This document shows, in pieces, positions 1 through 12,700 of a stretch of 64,000 nucleotides of DNA. The notes beneath the pieces were generated by a model that saw only the letters and a program-made list of their open reading frames with translations, was not told the DNA's origin and ran no database searches. Each line of letters starts with the position of its first letter. Position 1 is the first letter of the stretch. This DNA comes from Papaver somniferum. Taxonomy: Eukaryota > Streptophyta > Magnoliopsida > Ranunculales > Papaveraceae. The translations under genes were made by a program, and so were the position numbers. Location: positions 111,207,120 to 111,271,119 of the forward strand of contig NC_039362.1 in the NCBI RefSeq assembly GCF_003573695.1. The letters run 5' to 3'.

Positions 1-153
1 CTGTGAAATCTAAGCTCAACTACACTATCTATGTCCTAGTCCGAGACATCTATAAATAGACTAGACATCAAGACTTATAGTTTTGATCACTAACATTGAC
101 AAACATGCTTGAGATAGAAACGTATGCGAGTTCGACTAAGCAGTGCTCTAACA
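1..153 (-). repeat. Sirevirus LTR, U3 start (C0 3' LTR, cut by window edge)
   Basis: On the - strand this begins TGTTAGAGCA directly after a polypurine tract, which is how the 3' LTR begins in every Sirevirus copy in the window (same edge at 25425, 35908 and 56881). Only the first 153 bp lie inside the window. Confidence 0.85.
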
Positions 154-1730
154 ATCTCCCCCTTTGTCAATTTTAGTGACTATCAATACATATGGATTAC
201 AAAATAGATAGAAATTGTAGCTTCTCATCCAAATGCTTGATCTCCTTGGCATCTTCAACGCGACTCGAAATCTTCGTCACATCCAAGTACTCCATGATCC
301 TAAAGGTTGTATGTTCAGCATCACAGTTGTTGAAGATCCGTAGCAATAACAATGAGAAAACAAAAATGATCTCAATCATTGTTATACGGTGCAATAGTAT
401 TATTACACATCATCAAAGTCCAATTGTATAACAACTTTGACAACAATACTACGGTGATATGTATCACTCTCCCTTAGTCAATACTTCATCTCAACATGTA
501 AACCACTCCCCCTTACATAATGATCCGTAAACCATATGTATTTGTAGTATCACACTACACATTAATTCTCCCCCTTTTTGTCAATATAAATTGGCAAAGG
601 TACGAAAACTAGTGGGATCCTCATGAAATTTTCACAGAGATACTTCATGACCAAAAGAGAATACCATATCAACTTATTTAGATGCCATCATAAAGCCGAA
701 GCTAAATGCATTCATCAAGGAGTTTATAAAGATACAAGATAACCCCTAATATCCCACAACCGCACTCCCCACAAAGATTTGGGCCATTTGGAAATTAAAC
801 ACAAGTTCAAAATGAACTCTCCCCCATAAAATGTCATTCCCGAAAGAACAACAAAGGCGACCTTGTTTTTTCAACAAAAGAAGGATTTCTTTTGGATAAC
901 TCTAATCAAATGAAAACATGAATTTTATCCAAAATATTAAATTGAATTAACCACAAGAGAACCCGTGATTAATGCAACAGAAAAAATACAACCAAATTAA
1001 TCACAAGAAAACCCACGATTAATTTAATTGGAATATACAACCAAATTAACCACAATGTGATCAATTCAATTGGTCATGCTTGACATAAGCGAACTTACGG
1101 AGCAACAACTAAAATAACCAAAAGAGAATGATCAATTTAGTTGGTCATGCTCAAACATAAGGAACCTTATGGAGAAACACAGTATATGCACAAAGATGTG
1201 GACCGGAGATCGACCAATACTGCGGAATAAACAAGGATTCATTCTATTTTCCATCACTATTTGCACAATGACATATAATAGACTCAATCCTTGTAAACAA
1301 AAATTTTATCCTTTCTTCCATCAAAATAATGACATAAAAGGCTTTAACTTTTGTAATGCCAAAAGTTCATTCTACCTTCTATCAATACATTCATATCGAC
1401 ATAATAGAGATAACTTTTGAGCAAGTATGGGAATGTCACAGGTTCACGAACGTAAACAACATATCCCATAACAGTTTGCAATATATAAAATCATAAAGAT
1501 TAAAATTGCAAAAATCATCTTCCAAAAACTTAGCATTTAAATAAATAAATCTAAAAACATTGAAGATGAAAATCGTTGGACATAGCTATGTGTACTCACA
1601 ATAATGGCTAATCCAAACCCTAGTTATTCTTCAAAAAACAAGGAATAAATTCTCTAAAAGAAGATTTACTAGACAAAATCAAAGTTCTTTGAGAACCCCA
1701 TACCTTTCAATGAATCCATCATAGAAGGTA
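154..1730 (-). other. Sirevirus 3' noncoding region with repeated polypurine tracts (C0)
   Basis: AT-rich stretch between the accessory ORF and the 3' LTR, with no convincing coding frame. Closely related sequence occurs at 25426-26770, 41929-43335 and 56882-57600, always in the same place relative to a Sirevirus LTR. On the - strand it carries the PPT next to the LTR (157-166) plus further AAGGGGGAG-like tracts near 467-475, 505-513, 567-578 and 818-825. Multiple PPTs are a published hallmark of Sireviruses. Confidence 0.8.
157..166 (-). promoter_or_regulatory. Polypurine tract of C0
   Basis: Reads AAAGGGGGAG on the - strand, three bases before the LTR start. It would prime plus-strand DNA synthesis. 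The same tract sits beside the other Sirevirus 3' LTRs (35911-35920, 56884-56893). Confidence 0.8.
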
Positions 1731-2120
1731 TCACTGATTTTCCTTTACTCTCTTGATCGTAGACGCTCCATGTTTGTTAGTTATAACACAAACTTTTCTA
1801 TCAACAACCCGAGCAAGTTGTCTAGCTTTGACACAGTCCATGATGAGCTTTTTCTGATTCCGTATCAGAATGTTTTAATTTTCAAGGATTTTGGCCTGAC
1901 CATCCAAGAGTTGGTTTATTTGCAGTTGGAGATTTGCAAGCTCGACCTTTGAATCGTTTTGAAAACGAGTTAAATCCTAGACAAAATCATCAATCCAGGA
2001 GTTGTGGTCCTTTCTTGCAAGCATCTTCTTTAGAACCCGCTCTTGAATTGACTCACGTCCTTGAGTGTCTTCCTCCATATCAAGATGCACAATATCTTGA
2101 GATTTTGCAGAGTTCTCCAT
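1731..2120 (-). pseudogene. Broken Sirevirus accessory ORF (C0)
   Basis: Not a recognised family. On the - strand an ATG at 2120-2118 opens a 130-codon frame (starting MENSAKSQDIV) that is interrupted by in-frame TAG and TAA codons. The first part is rich in Glu, Lys and Arg; the second has Leu/Gln spacing that suggests a coiled coil (around LANLQLQINQLLDG). It lies directly upstream of the 3' noncoding region, where C1 (43336-43751) and C4 (31476-31751) also carry short, otherwise unrelated-looking ORFs with helical C-termini. I infer an element-borne accessory gene that has decayed; function unknown. Confidence 0.5.
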
Positions 2121-2375
2121 ATAATTTTTATTAGGGATGGATTAATATAATATAAGATATATATGTATTAAGAGAAGACACTTATCATTAAGGAAACCAT
2201 ATGAACTCACAGGAGTAGGACACGGACGTTCACGGACCGTTCACAAGAGAAGGATGGATTTAAACTAAATCCAATAAGAGGAAAAACACAATGTTTATCA
2301 AATATTGCTCAAGAATCCTTAGAATTAGAGCCTGAGTCATAAAACAGACTTTCATAACTTTGATTGATTGACAAA
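2121..2375. other. Unassigned stretch between Sirevirus pieces
   Basis: About 255 bp of AT-rich sequence with no match to other parts of the window and no credible ORF. It separates the C0 accessory ORF from an LTR fragment. The PBS and gag start expected here for an intact C0 are absent, so a deletion or rearrangement joint lies in or beside it. Confidence 0.4.
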
Positions 2376-3103
2376 AGAAAACGAACACCACACTGTACTA
2401 AGCCGCTACAGACACTAGCCTACTAACAATTAACTTCAGACTGGACTGTAGTTGAACCCTAATCAATCTCACATTGATTCAAGGTACAGTTGTGCTCCTT
2501 ACGTCTCTGATCCCAGCAGGATACTACATACTTGATTCCCTTAGTTGATCTCACCCACAACCAAGAGTTACTACGACCCAAAGTCGAAGACTTGATAGAA
2601 AAATCTGTCTCACACAAAAAAGTCTATAGGATTGAATAAATCTGTCTCCCACAGAAATACCCAAGAGTTTTTGTTCAGTCTTTTGATAAATCAAGGTGAA
2701 CAGGAACCAATTGATAACCCGGACTTATATTCCCGAAGAACAGCCTAGAATTATCAATCACCTCACAATAAACTTAATCGACTAGCGAAACAAGTTATTT
2801 GTGGAATCACAAACGATGAGACGAAGTGTTTGTGATTACTTTTCTATCTTGCGTATCGGAGATATAAAATCTCGTGCCAATTATTTCAATTGTACTCAAC
2901 ACGATAGAAACAACAAGATCAGATCACGCAACTACAAAGGTAATAGTTGGGTCTGGCTTCACAATCCCAATGAAGTCTTCAAGTCGTTAACATACAAGGT
3001 CCCGAGAAGAAACCTAAGGTTAAAGGAGAATCGACTCTATTTATGCAACTAGTAAAACACATGAGGTGCGAGGATTAGGTTTCCCAGTTGCTAGAGTTCT
3101 CCT
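2376..3103 (-). repeat. Internal fragment of a Sirevirus LTR, left of G1
   Basis: Matches the middle of the 2.46-kb Sirevirus LTR (compare 33860-34590 and 45850-46580), including the 'cagcaggatact' and 'gtctcccacag' blocks. It lacks the LTR's 3' end and stops where G1 begins. LTR sequence resumes only at 25156, from a position roughly 1 kb further along, so this LTR was interrupted and partly lost when the Gypsy elements arrived. Confidence 0.75.
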
Positions 3104-3564
3104 TGTAGATGGTGGATTTTCAACAAGGGATAAAATCGTAAACTCGTGATTATACGAACCTCTGATCCAGCAATCAGACATGAGTATCGAGGCACGGGTC
3201 TCTCATGAATTCTCAACGAAGAGTACTTTCTCTCAGAGTACATGTAGATATGTAGTCTCACGGACGGACAACGACATATCTCATGAATACTAAACACTTT
3301 CAGTGATTATTTCTATATAGTATCACGAGATGGGTGGATCCTAGACAGCTTGCTATGCTAGTATAGAGCGATAACGTCTTCAGGAACAAACAACGAGTTT
3401 ACCCTGACTATATAAAGGATATGACTTACCGACAAGCTCATATCGGGATAATTAATGCTCCTAGACAGCTTTCTCTGCTAGTATAGAGCCACAAAGTCAA
3501 TTATTCCTAATTAAGATTAATTCTTCTGTGACATTCACTACTGAATTCCCAGAATAATCTATTA

Positions 3565-3968
3565 TTGCTCCTATTCCATGGTCGAATCCACGACTGGTCC
3601 CATGGAATGGCAATAAAAATTGCTCCTATTCCATGGTCGAATCCACAACTGGTCCCATGGAATGGAAATAAACAATTGTTCTGATTCTATGATCGAATCC
3701 ACGACTTGATCTCATAGAATATCAATAACTATATTATCTCATTACTCCGATTTCATGATCGAATCCACAACTAGTCTCATAAATGATAATAGATAAATCT
3801 TAATTACTCCATTCTATGGTCGAATCTATGATCCCATGGAATGGTAATGCTCACTTTATTATTCTGAATTCGTAGTCGAATCCTCAGCTGATCCTATGAA
3901 TTAATAATAAACATCTTATTACTCAGTTTTGTGAATTATTCTCCACTGAATTCCATAATTAGTAATAA
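3565..3968. repeat. Array of ~50-60-bp imperfect palindromic units in G1 5' LTR
   Basis: Seven degenerate units. Each has the form ATTxCTC, then ATTCCATGG, GTCGAATCCACGACTGG, CCATGGAAT, then AATAA. The ATTCCATGG and CCATGGAAT halves pair as a stem. Early units are nearly identical and later ones diverge progressively. The array is also present in the 3' LTR, so it belongs to the element. Confidence 0.85.
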
Positions 3969-4139
3969 ATAATCAACAACCGGGCGTCTGAGCTACCTAT
4001 AAGTAAGCCCCGACTTATATGGTGAAAGTGTATTCAACGACAATGCACTAACAGTCACCGCACGAACGAGTATTTCAAAATACGACGAAACGATTAACCT
4101 ATTCTAAAATAGGAAGAAAATAATAAATAATCAAAATAT

Positions 4140-4985
4140 TGACCAAGGCGCCAAGGGATTGGACTCATTGACTGGCCGACCGTGCCAAGACCAATCCCAC
4201 GCCAGTTTTATATTTTATCATATTTTTATTATTTTCCTTCATCTGATGAAAATCCTTTCATTTGAACAAATCTCCTTCGTCTCGAGGAAACTCCTCGACT
4301 TAATGGTGTTTTCATAAACCCATGAAAATAATATAAAATTAAAGAAAAATAGTGTGGGGCGTGACCATTGGCCAACCGGCCATGCCTTGGTCCCAGACGG
4401 CCCCAAACCTTATGGTTCCTTATTATTTTATTATTATTATTATTATTTCTGTGATTTCATGAAAAAACTCCTTGATTTCATGGTATTTTGCAAAAATTAG
4501 GAAATAAATAATATAAATTTATGAAAAACTTGTGGGACCGGGCCCTAGCCGGCTGGCCATGCCCTAGCCGGTCCCACACGCCCCTTTATTTTATTATTAT
4601 TTATTTTATCTTCCTTGAATTTATCAAATTCCTTGATTTCATGGTATTTCTCTCAAATTAGGAAAATTTCCCTCAAATCATGAAAAATACATTAAAAAAA
4701 TATATATAAAATTATGAAAACTTGTGGGGCCGAGCCCTAGCCGGCCGGCCATGCCTCCCACGGCCCCACACACCCTTATTTTTATTATTTTAATATTTTT
4801 GCTTCCTTGAACTCATGAAAACTCCTTCACTTCAGGGAAACTCCCTAAATTCATCAAATTTCTAAAAATTCATGGATTTTTCATAAAATCATCAAAATAT
4901 TATAAAATTAAGGAAAAGGCACCACGGGACCGTGGCCACGACTGGCCGACCATGCCTTGTCCTCGGCGGTCCCACGCCTCCTTAT
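4140..4985. repeat. Five ~190-bp AT-rich units with GC-rich hairpin cores, G1 5' LTR
   Basis: GC-rich cores occur near 4142, 4354, 4531, 4722 and 4919, spaced about 177-212 bp. Each core has the pattern GTGGGACCGGGCCCTAGCC, then GGCCGGCCATGCC, then CGGTCCCAC, so its ends pair. Between cores lies AT-rich sequence with CTCCTTGATTTCATGG-type motifs. The unit length is close to a nucleosome repeat, which may be coincidence. Confidence 0.8.
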
Positions 4986-6273
4986 TCCTTATTTTATAAT
5001 TATTTTCCATCATCTCATGGTGTTTTCCTCAGTTTCGTCGAAACCCTAATTTTGGCATATTTTCTCGAATGGATGCTCAATTGCATGCCAAAAAATACAA
5101 AAATTCTCAGGACTGAGACGCGGACGCCTTGGGGACACAAGCACGCTATCTTGACTGACCAAGATTGACTCTTTGGCTTACAGAAGCCGGTCCCATCAAA
5201 TTTCACAGTTTTGACCTAATTTGCACAATTGCACGTATTAGGTCCAAGACTCTTCCAAACACTTTGTATTTTCATGAAGTGATCATCAGGAGGTCACGTG
5301 ACTACCCAGGGTCAGTTTTATGACCCATGGTCGATCCCTCACTCCGTCATAATTAATTAGTTTTTCTCACCTAAGGCTAAGACGAGCATTTTCGAATAAA
5401 TGATTAAACCAGCATTTAATCATTCTTTCACCAAAAAATCGTCAAATCTTCATGAGTTCTTTGTATTTGCTCACGTGAGCATATGGACACTACATGGTTG
5501 ATCCACGGTCCCGTGTAGTCGCTCCCTCCTTCGTCCCATGGTTGAAATTATGACAAACCATGAATTGATCATCAATTGATCAAATTAGGGTTTCTGAAAC
5601 CAAGGATCATCATTCCAGATTCCACCTTAATAATTTTACGACGACCTCCTGGTCATTAATTTTATTAATTATGCTCGGTTAAACGACCAGTATTCTAATT
5701 AATATTTTTGGTACGCTGCCAATAATCCATCAGATGAGCAACACATGCTCAGACGATCAAATATTCAAAAATTCATCACATGAGCAACACTTGCTCAAAT
5801 GATAAATATTTGCTCAAACCAAGGAATATTAGTTCAACAATAAATATTCAACGATCCATCGGATGAGCAATACTCGCTCACTTCATCGTAAGAACTATAC
5901 CTCTGTCTCATGACATGTTCAATTCATGAGTTTCAGAACATCATGTTCAACTCAGCAACTACATGGACTCATCGTCCCATCAAACCACGAAGTCATCAAT
6001 TGACTAACATACCACGAGACGTCAATCGTGTCACTTTGGGGGGATATCACTTAAGGTTTTGGTCTGGCGGTTTACGACACGTGTGTTCAAACACACGATG
6101 GAATGTGAGAAAGTCGTGCAATCAGTTGAAGGAATTCACGAGGTAGTGGGTGGAAAACCAACCAAGTCTCCACACGTTGAGCAACAGGTTTCAAACACGA
6201 TCTTCACTTACCCACTCCTTGATTCCATCAACTGTCACACTTCATGGGGTCATGGTGTCTAAAATTATAGCAA

Positions 6274-6283
6274 TATAAATAAG
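6274..6283 (+). promoter_or_regulatory. TATA-like box in G1 5' LTR
   Basis: TATAAATAAG about 430 bp before the LTR end, repeated at 17912 in the 3' LTR. It is the best TATA candidate for the element's genomic transcript. Confidence 0.5.
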
Positions 6284-6709
6284 TCTCCGAATCATGATTG
6301 AATTACCAGTATCAATAGTATCATCAGTCTCACGTCTCATCGACAACACGAGATCATCAACTCATCAATTGAGCAACTACTCTCAATTGAGCAATTTCAA
6401 TCATTCAGAGCTTATCATATTCAGAATTCACACACCCACAATCTTTCATTACCATTGATTCCACACATTTCCCAGCTTCCATCCTACAGATCAACCCATC
6501 CTCTCTTGTGACCGAATTTACTCTGGAAAGGTCATTGTCTTGATTTAGGCCGGAGTACTACATATTGATCTCTCGAATCTAAAGCACCCCCTTTGCAGCG
6601 GTGCATCTGTGTGAGGTTTAACATTTCGCTCGGTTCGAGGAGTCTCCTCCGTACGGTCGTCTTCTCAATTCCTTAAAAACCAGCAAATCGTTTTTCCCCA
6701 TCTACAGAT

Positions 6710-6727
6710 TGGCGACCACATTGGGAG
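6710..6727 (+). promoter_or_regulatory. G1 primer-binding site
   Basis: TGGCGACCACATTGGGAG begins three bases after the LTR end. The same motif follows the 5' LTR of G3 (47959-47976, with one difference). It should match a host tRNA 3' end; I could not check which tRNA. Confidence 0.75.
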
Positions 6728-6763
6728 ATCATTCTCTCGGTTGCAATCTCACAATTTCACAAG

Positions 6764-9489
6764 ATGGTTGATCTCAGGTCAGGTTCAGTTACGAATCCTA
6801 ACACAAACCGTGCTAGCACTAGCAACAACAACAATCAGAATATCCCGAACACAATTCCAACCTCCAACACTGATGGTGGTGACATTACTCATCCTTACGC
6901 CGAAGGTCATCCACTGTCCGGACGACACCTTGAAGAAGTCAGAGGAGATCCACCACCTACCATTGCTGATCTTATCAAAGCACAGGAGACTCTTGCAAAG
7001 AATCAGACTGACATGGCTGCTGCACAGAAGGAGGTGTGTAATTATCTCAAAACTCTTACTGACAAGATATCAGAGAAAACTCAAGATAAGGGAAAGGAGA
7101 AATCCTCAAACGACGATCCTGAAGTAATTCCAATCCATACAATAGAAGACAACGAAGTCCGCAAAACTGCTGCAGACAACTCATCAGCGAAGGGATCATC
7201 GAACTTCATTACTCGCGAGGATCTGGAGCACCTCTTGGAGAACCGTGGAAAAGACAAGACATCGCATGACCATCGTCATCAACCTCCTTATCTTGCCGCT
7301 ACGCAGAGGATTCCACTCCCCAAAGGTTACGTTTCTCCAACTTTCACCTTGTATGATGGAACTGGAAATGCTCGGGAACATGTCTCTCGTTTTCTCGAAG
7401 CCCTGGGAGAACATGAACATAATCATGTCGTTCGTCTCAAGGAATTCTCAAAATCTCTGAAAGGCAGGGCATACACCTGGTATAACAACATCACACCAGG
7501 GACCATCAACAATTGGGGAGAAATGGTTAACGCATTCTACAGGAAATACTTATTCGTGTCAGAACAAATCACCCTCTCCGACCTTGGAAGAATGTTTCAG
7601 AGGGTCAATGAAAATCCCAATGATTATGTGAAAAGGTTCAGAGCCCAAGCCATGGAATTTCACGACCCAAACGTCACGGAGCAATAATTAGTGGACTTGT
7701 GCATCAATAGCATGCTCCCGGTCTACAGGGCCTTGCTGGAGAATCTTCGATTCCAGACTTTCTCAAAGCTTCACGAAGCTGCGAAAAGGTCGGCAACCAC
7801 TGCACCCGCTCTTTTGGAAAGAACAAAGTCTACAAAGACTGAGGATTCAAAAGACACTCGAGGAAGCAGGCGTTTGATCAACAAGCAGTACAACCTGCAA
7901 CCTTCAAAAAATGCTGTCACAGAAGGGAGTAAGCGAAAAGCAGAACCACAGCACAAGCAGACTTCCTCCACCCCTTCAAAGGTACACAAGAAGGAGAATT
8001 CGAATGTCCTCCTCAGCATACGGAAGATCCAGAAGCACTTGATTTTCCCTGTTCAATGGAAGAAGTTAATGAACTACTCGATGCCTGGATCCAAGATGGT
8101 GCAATCAAATTGCCTTATGTCAAGAAGGAACCAACTGAAGAAGCCATGGAAAATCCTCGGTATTGCCGATTCCATAGATACGTCAGCCATCCCACAAGTG
8201 ATAGCAAAATTTTGAAGCGCATATTCAAAGAAAAGGTCGAATCAGGAGAGCTCAACCTGGGGACTGAGGGAGTACACAAAAAACACCTCTCAGTCAGAAC
8301 TTTTACCATCTCTGAACCTCCTTTCAAGGAAGCGGTCCAATCTCTGATCGAACATGTCTGCGAGTTGTTGTATCTTTCGAAATCTCAAAGGAAAGACATG
8401 TTTGCTACACTGAACCACATCGTGTCCGGAAAACGTCTGCTGATCCAAGAGACCACCACCGAACCCTCATCCACCGAAAAACAAATGTATGACTGGGGAC
8501 TTCTTACCACAGTGCACATTAAAGAAAACGAGTTCAAGAGGGCATTCGTCGATGTCGGTACCGCTGTCAACATCATCCCTTTGAAAACTCTCAGATCTGC
8601 TGGTATTACTCGACAGGAAGCCACCCACGCTTCCATAGCAATCAGGGACCACGAAGGAATCTCCAGAGACGCATACGGCTTCATCACTCTCAAAGTTACG
8701 GAAATATTGATCTGCACTGAGGTCAAGTTTTTCATAATCCCGGAAGATCCTGGATACGACATGGTCCTTGGAAGAACTTGGATTCATGCTGCAAGGATAA
8801 CGATGCATACAACACATACTGTCATCGAAAAGGATTCCGAGTCAGAAGACGAAGCAGAGGACGCACCACCGTTTGAGCATCTGGAAGAAGTAAAAACTCT
8901 GATGGGACTTACGCAGGAACTTGGAGATAATCCGCACACCTTTGTCAGAAGGTTTCGAGCTCAGGAAAGTCTTATTCCTCCTCATGCTCCAATATTACCA
9001 ATATTCAGATATGCTACTATGGTCCAGAGACTTCTCCCCATGAACAATTTAGTAGTCATCAAAAGCTACGAGTGGGTAACTTCACCGCAACAATATTACA
9101 CCCAATGGTTGGGTTCAGAACTTCTTCAAATCGGTCACTCCATCGAGAGGTTTATTGTTGAAGACCTGGCTAAGCATGATCAACACTATGCTGGATACTC
9201 TCTTCCGCGCGAGTGTCCATATGTGCCACAATCGTGGAATTCCGTCAAACAGGGAATTCCGAATCAGCGGAAGATATTCAAGGCACGATCGACCAAGCCT
9301 AACAAGTTTCATGAAGGAGACCTGGTTCTCAAAGCAGTTCAGCGCGGTCTTCATTCTACAAGGAACTCCAATTGGGAAGGACCATTCATGGTCGCTAAGT
9401 CCGTGGCCGGAGGATACTACAAATTGATCAACACAGATGACAGAACCCTGCCAGTAATTCACGAAAATTGGCTCAAGGCGTTTATCTGA
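6764..9489 (+). pseudogene. G1 gag-protease polyprotein with RT/RNaseH/IN missing (broken)
   Basis: Starts MVDLRSGS, as in G3. Residues ~190-307 form a retrotransposon gag domain (FTLYDGTGNAREH, KGRAYTWYNNI, DYVKRFRAQAMEF). An in-frame TAA at 7685-7687 cuts it where G3 reads through, the frame then resumes, and a frameshift follows between about 7900 and 8055. The frame from 8056 has a zinc-knuckle-like block (CRFHRYVSHPT, last Cys lost), then a protease-like block whose active site reads VDVG instead of DTG/DSG, then YDMVLGRTWIH. After ~160 residues of linker it ends in the polyprotein tail (GDLVLKAV, NWEGPFMV, GGYYKLIN, NWLKAF), which normally follows the integrase core. There is no RT (YxDD), RNase H or integrase DDE motif. 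It cannot support its own transposition. Confidence 0.85.
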
Positions 9490-9775
9490 AATTATTGGAC
9501 ATTTGAGGTATTGGGCGTTCGAAGCATTCATGGCGTTTGGATTTAACATTTAGGATTTTCTTTCATTTGTATTTCAATTCCTCCAAAACGTTTGCAATAC
9601 TTGCAATTAGTATTTGAATTCAGCAATTTATCAAAATTCAGTTCATATTTCGTAAAAGAAAATCTATCAAATCTACAAGAAAATCCTTAACCATCAGTCA
9701 ATCCAAAACCATCTAAATATCAAAACCCAAGTATAAACCTCACATCTCTCAGAAGTTCAGAAGTTCAAGAGATAA

Positions 9776-12700
9776 TCAAAGGAAATCAGCAAGAAAAGGC
9801 TTTCGCTCATCAGCATCCTTCAAGATTTGCAAAGCCGCCCTCTCCTTGTTCAACTCCTCGGTCAGCTTGGAAATCTTGTCCTCCTTCTCCTTCACAGCAT
9901 CATTGGGAAAGGGTATGTTCTTCTCACATGAATCCTTGATAACGTTTATTTGCTTGCGAAGCCATTTCACGTTGAGGCCAAGTCTCTCTGAATTCTCCAA
10001 GTTAAACTCCCAATCAAAGAGTATATCTGGAGTCACAGTATTCCTAGGTCTGGCACGCATATCACTCACGACACGCAAGATAACGCCTACTTGCATGGTT
10101 AAAGCATAAGCACGCCCAGGATTCCTGTCAACGATCATGTGGCCAAACTTCTTCCATATTGTCTCGTACAAGCGTGCATATCCAATGGAAACGTTGAATC
10201 AACCGATCAGTTCATGATATGGGAGTGAAGTGTCAAATGGAGGATCGAAATCAACTCCTGCAGTTGGATATTCATAAACTATTATACGGTTCTTAGTCAC
10301 TGGAGCGGCTTCCACAACCAAAGCAATAATTCCTTCGGTATTCTCCGCTGCTGTCTCGGTTTCTTCTATCACTGAGGCAACAACCATCTGGGTTTCCATA
10401 ACATCAGTAGCGACCTTCTCATGGCCTTGAAGTGCAGGGATGGTTGTCTCTTCATCAATAACTCCATAATGGTTAGAGTTATCATCGTTGGCTCCAGTAT
10501 CCTCAACTTCGGTATTTAGCACCTAATACGAAGATTACATGAGGTTAGAGTCACGAATCCAAAGGAGATTATGAAACACAGTATACCATCAAGGCAACAT
10601 CATCAAGGTTCATCATATTATATTCAAGGCACGAGCAAATAACATAAAAGTCATGAAAACACGTTTTACGATGAGTCCGTCTGAAGAAACTGAACTCTGC
10701 TCTGTACTAAGAGACGAACTGGGAGCAATCTACAAGGAATTTGAGGATGGGACATATACCATTCTCTTCGTATGGATGTCCTCTACGACATGTCAAAATT
10801 TATGACAATCCGATGAACGAGCAAGTAGATGTGGCCAAAATATCAAGTGATGCGCAATCTGAAAAAGTCATGGAAGTTTACTATTTCGCCTTTTTCAGGC
10901 TCTGAACGTGCTCAAAACTTAAAAAGCTTCTTTACAAAAGCTTGGAAATTTTCCGGGCTTGAATTTGCACATGCAGATCATCAAAATCCGATTCCGGACG
11001 AAGATTCTACGACATTTTTACTAAAAGGTTGGGTTCCGAATTTTCTGACGACGAAATTTGACTAAGTTTTCATATACGCACATGGATTCACATTCATTCA
11101 TTCAAAAATCAGCACTTTTATTCTTCCATGAAGAAGGTACAGAGTATATGCTTATTTGAGGGGTATCCAAAGCATTCAAGGAGTTGGGATTGTCCGTGTC
11201 AACGATGGGAGGATCATTACTTTCATTCAGCTCCAAATCCTTAGCACTGCCTGTGTCTCTATTCTCAAGAGACGGTCGAGTGTCAGCACTTTCCATCTCC
11301 ATAACGACATCCTCCTGGACATATTCTCGAACAATTATCATTTCATCAATAAAGTATCATAATCGAACATGTGAAGAGATACTTACAGCTTCTCCTTCAT
11401 CGCTCAAGTCAGGAATTGCTTGCTCAAAGGCGGAGAACCGAAGACCATCAATACTTGATGGACCAAAATCCTGCAACGGAATAACAATATCAGTTTCAAG
11501 ATCCTAATAATATGGGCGAGAAAGAGGAGGAAGATATTGGAAACTTACCAAAGCACCAACTGGGGACTTTACGGTATTAGGTAACAACTTATAACCTTTA
11601 TGCCTGCCTTCTCCGCCATGAATAACCGCCTCAGTCTCTGAGAAATCTATACCGATTCGAGGTCGTATATTACGACCGTCCTGTGGTGAGATCCAGTAAT
11701 ATAATCGGAACATAGTTCTTATAATTTCGTGAAGATTATATGAAGAAACATACCTGAGAGCATCCTGGAGACGACTTTCGTTTATCACCGGAAAGGTACT
11801 TCAATCTTGGTCGACTGGAAATCATCTCAGCCGAATGAAGATCCTTGAATGGAGGTCTAGGAAATATTATAAAGCCACGCAAACGCCCAAGTTGCTGATC
11901 CCAGAATTCTACATAACCTGGGGTTACATAGGCGAATCTATCAGAAACAGGAAACCAGTAGCTACTCCCTTCCACGTGAGTATGATCCAAATGAGTCCTG
12001 AGTTGCTCAACTGATGGCTTCCTTCTCCGTATGGTTGGAACACACTGATCCATACCCATTTGTCGAGCTGCTCTATCAATATTATACTCCTCCGTCGAAA
12101 GCTCTCCAAACGTGGCTGATAGCAAATGACCAGGGGTGCAACTTAACATGAAAGATCTTTCGCCATCACTCAGATGCGCACCAGACGTCAAACTCGTGCT
12201 TTCTCCAGTATTGACACCCACAGGCAAAAATTGAACTCAGATTCTTCATCTAACACATCAATGAAGCGTATTTTAGAACGAGGCTGCTTTGTGGACCAAC
12301 ACATGATCCTAGCATTATCTTTCTCAGGGAAAGTATGGCGCGCATCAGTATTTGGTCCTTGCAGAACATTACGTGGAATAGGTGCATAATTCTTAAAGTT
12401 CTCCCACATCAAAGCTTGAAGAAACATCGTGTTGACATAACACTCAATCTTCATAGATCCGTTCGACAAACTGGAGTCTATAATCAAGGAGTCCAAGTTG
12501 TAATACAAGGAGCCTAAGAATAAACTACCTATCGGAAGTTGCTCACCTTGAGCCATCTTAATAGCAAAGGGAATCACAAAAGGCTTCAACAAGTTTCCAC
12601 TGTCTTCAAAAACGTCCATGGAAAACCATAAACATAAGAAAGCACCAATGGGTAACATACCGTCGATGGGTTTATCAGAAACCTCGTTTTTGGGCCACCA

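Larger units (their letters stand above)
3104..6706 (+). repeat. G1 5' LTR
   Basis: 3603 bp, TG...CA ends, repeated at 14810-18344. It contains three visible modules: an array of imperfect palindromes (3565-3968), about five AT-rich units of roughly 190 bp with GC-rich hairpins (4140-4985), and a TATA-like box at 6274. Short ORFs within it occur identically in the other LTR and are not genes. Confidence 0.92.

Noticed and set aside
3565..3968. Possible CRISPR-like array of regularly spaced palindromes
   Set aside because: Units diverge gradually, there are no unique spacers, and the array belongs to a plant LTR present twice.
5910..6262. Two overlapping + strand ORFs repeated identically at 17548-17900
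   Set aside because: They lie inside the two G1 LTRs, are conserved only because the LTRs are young, and show no domain or start context.
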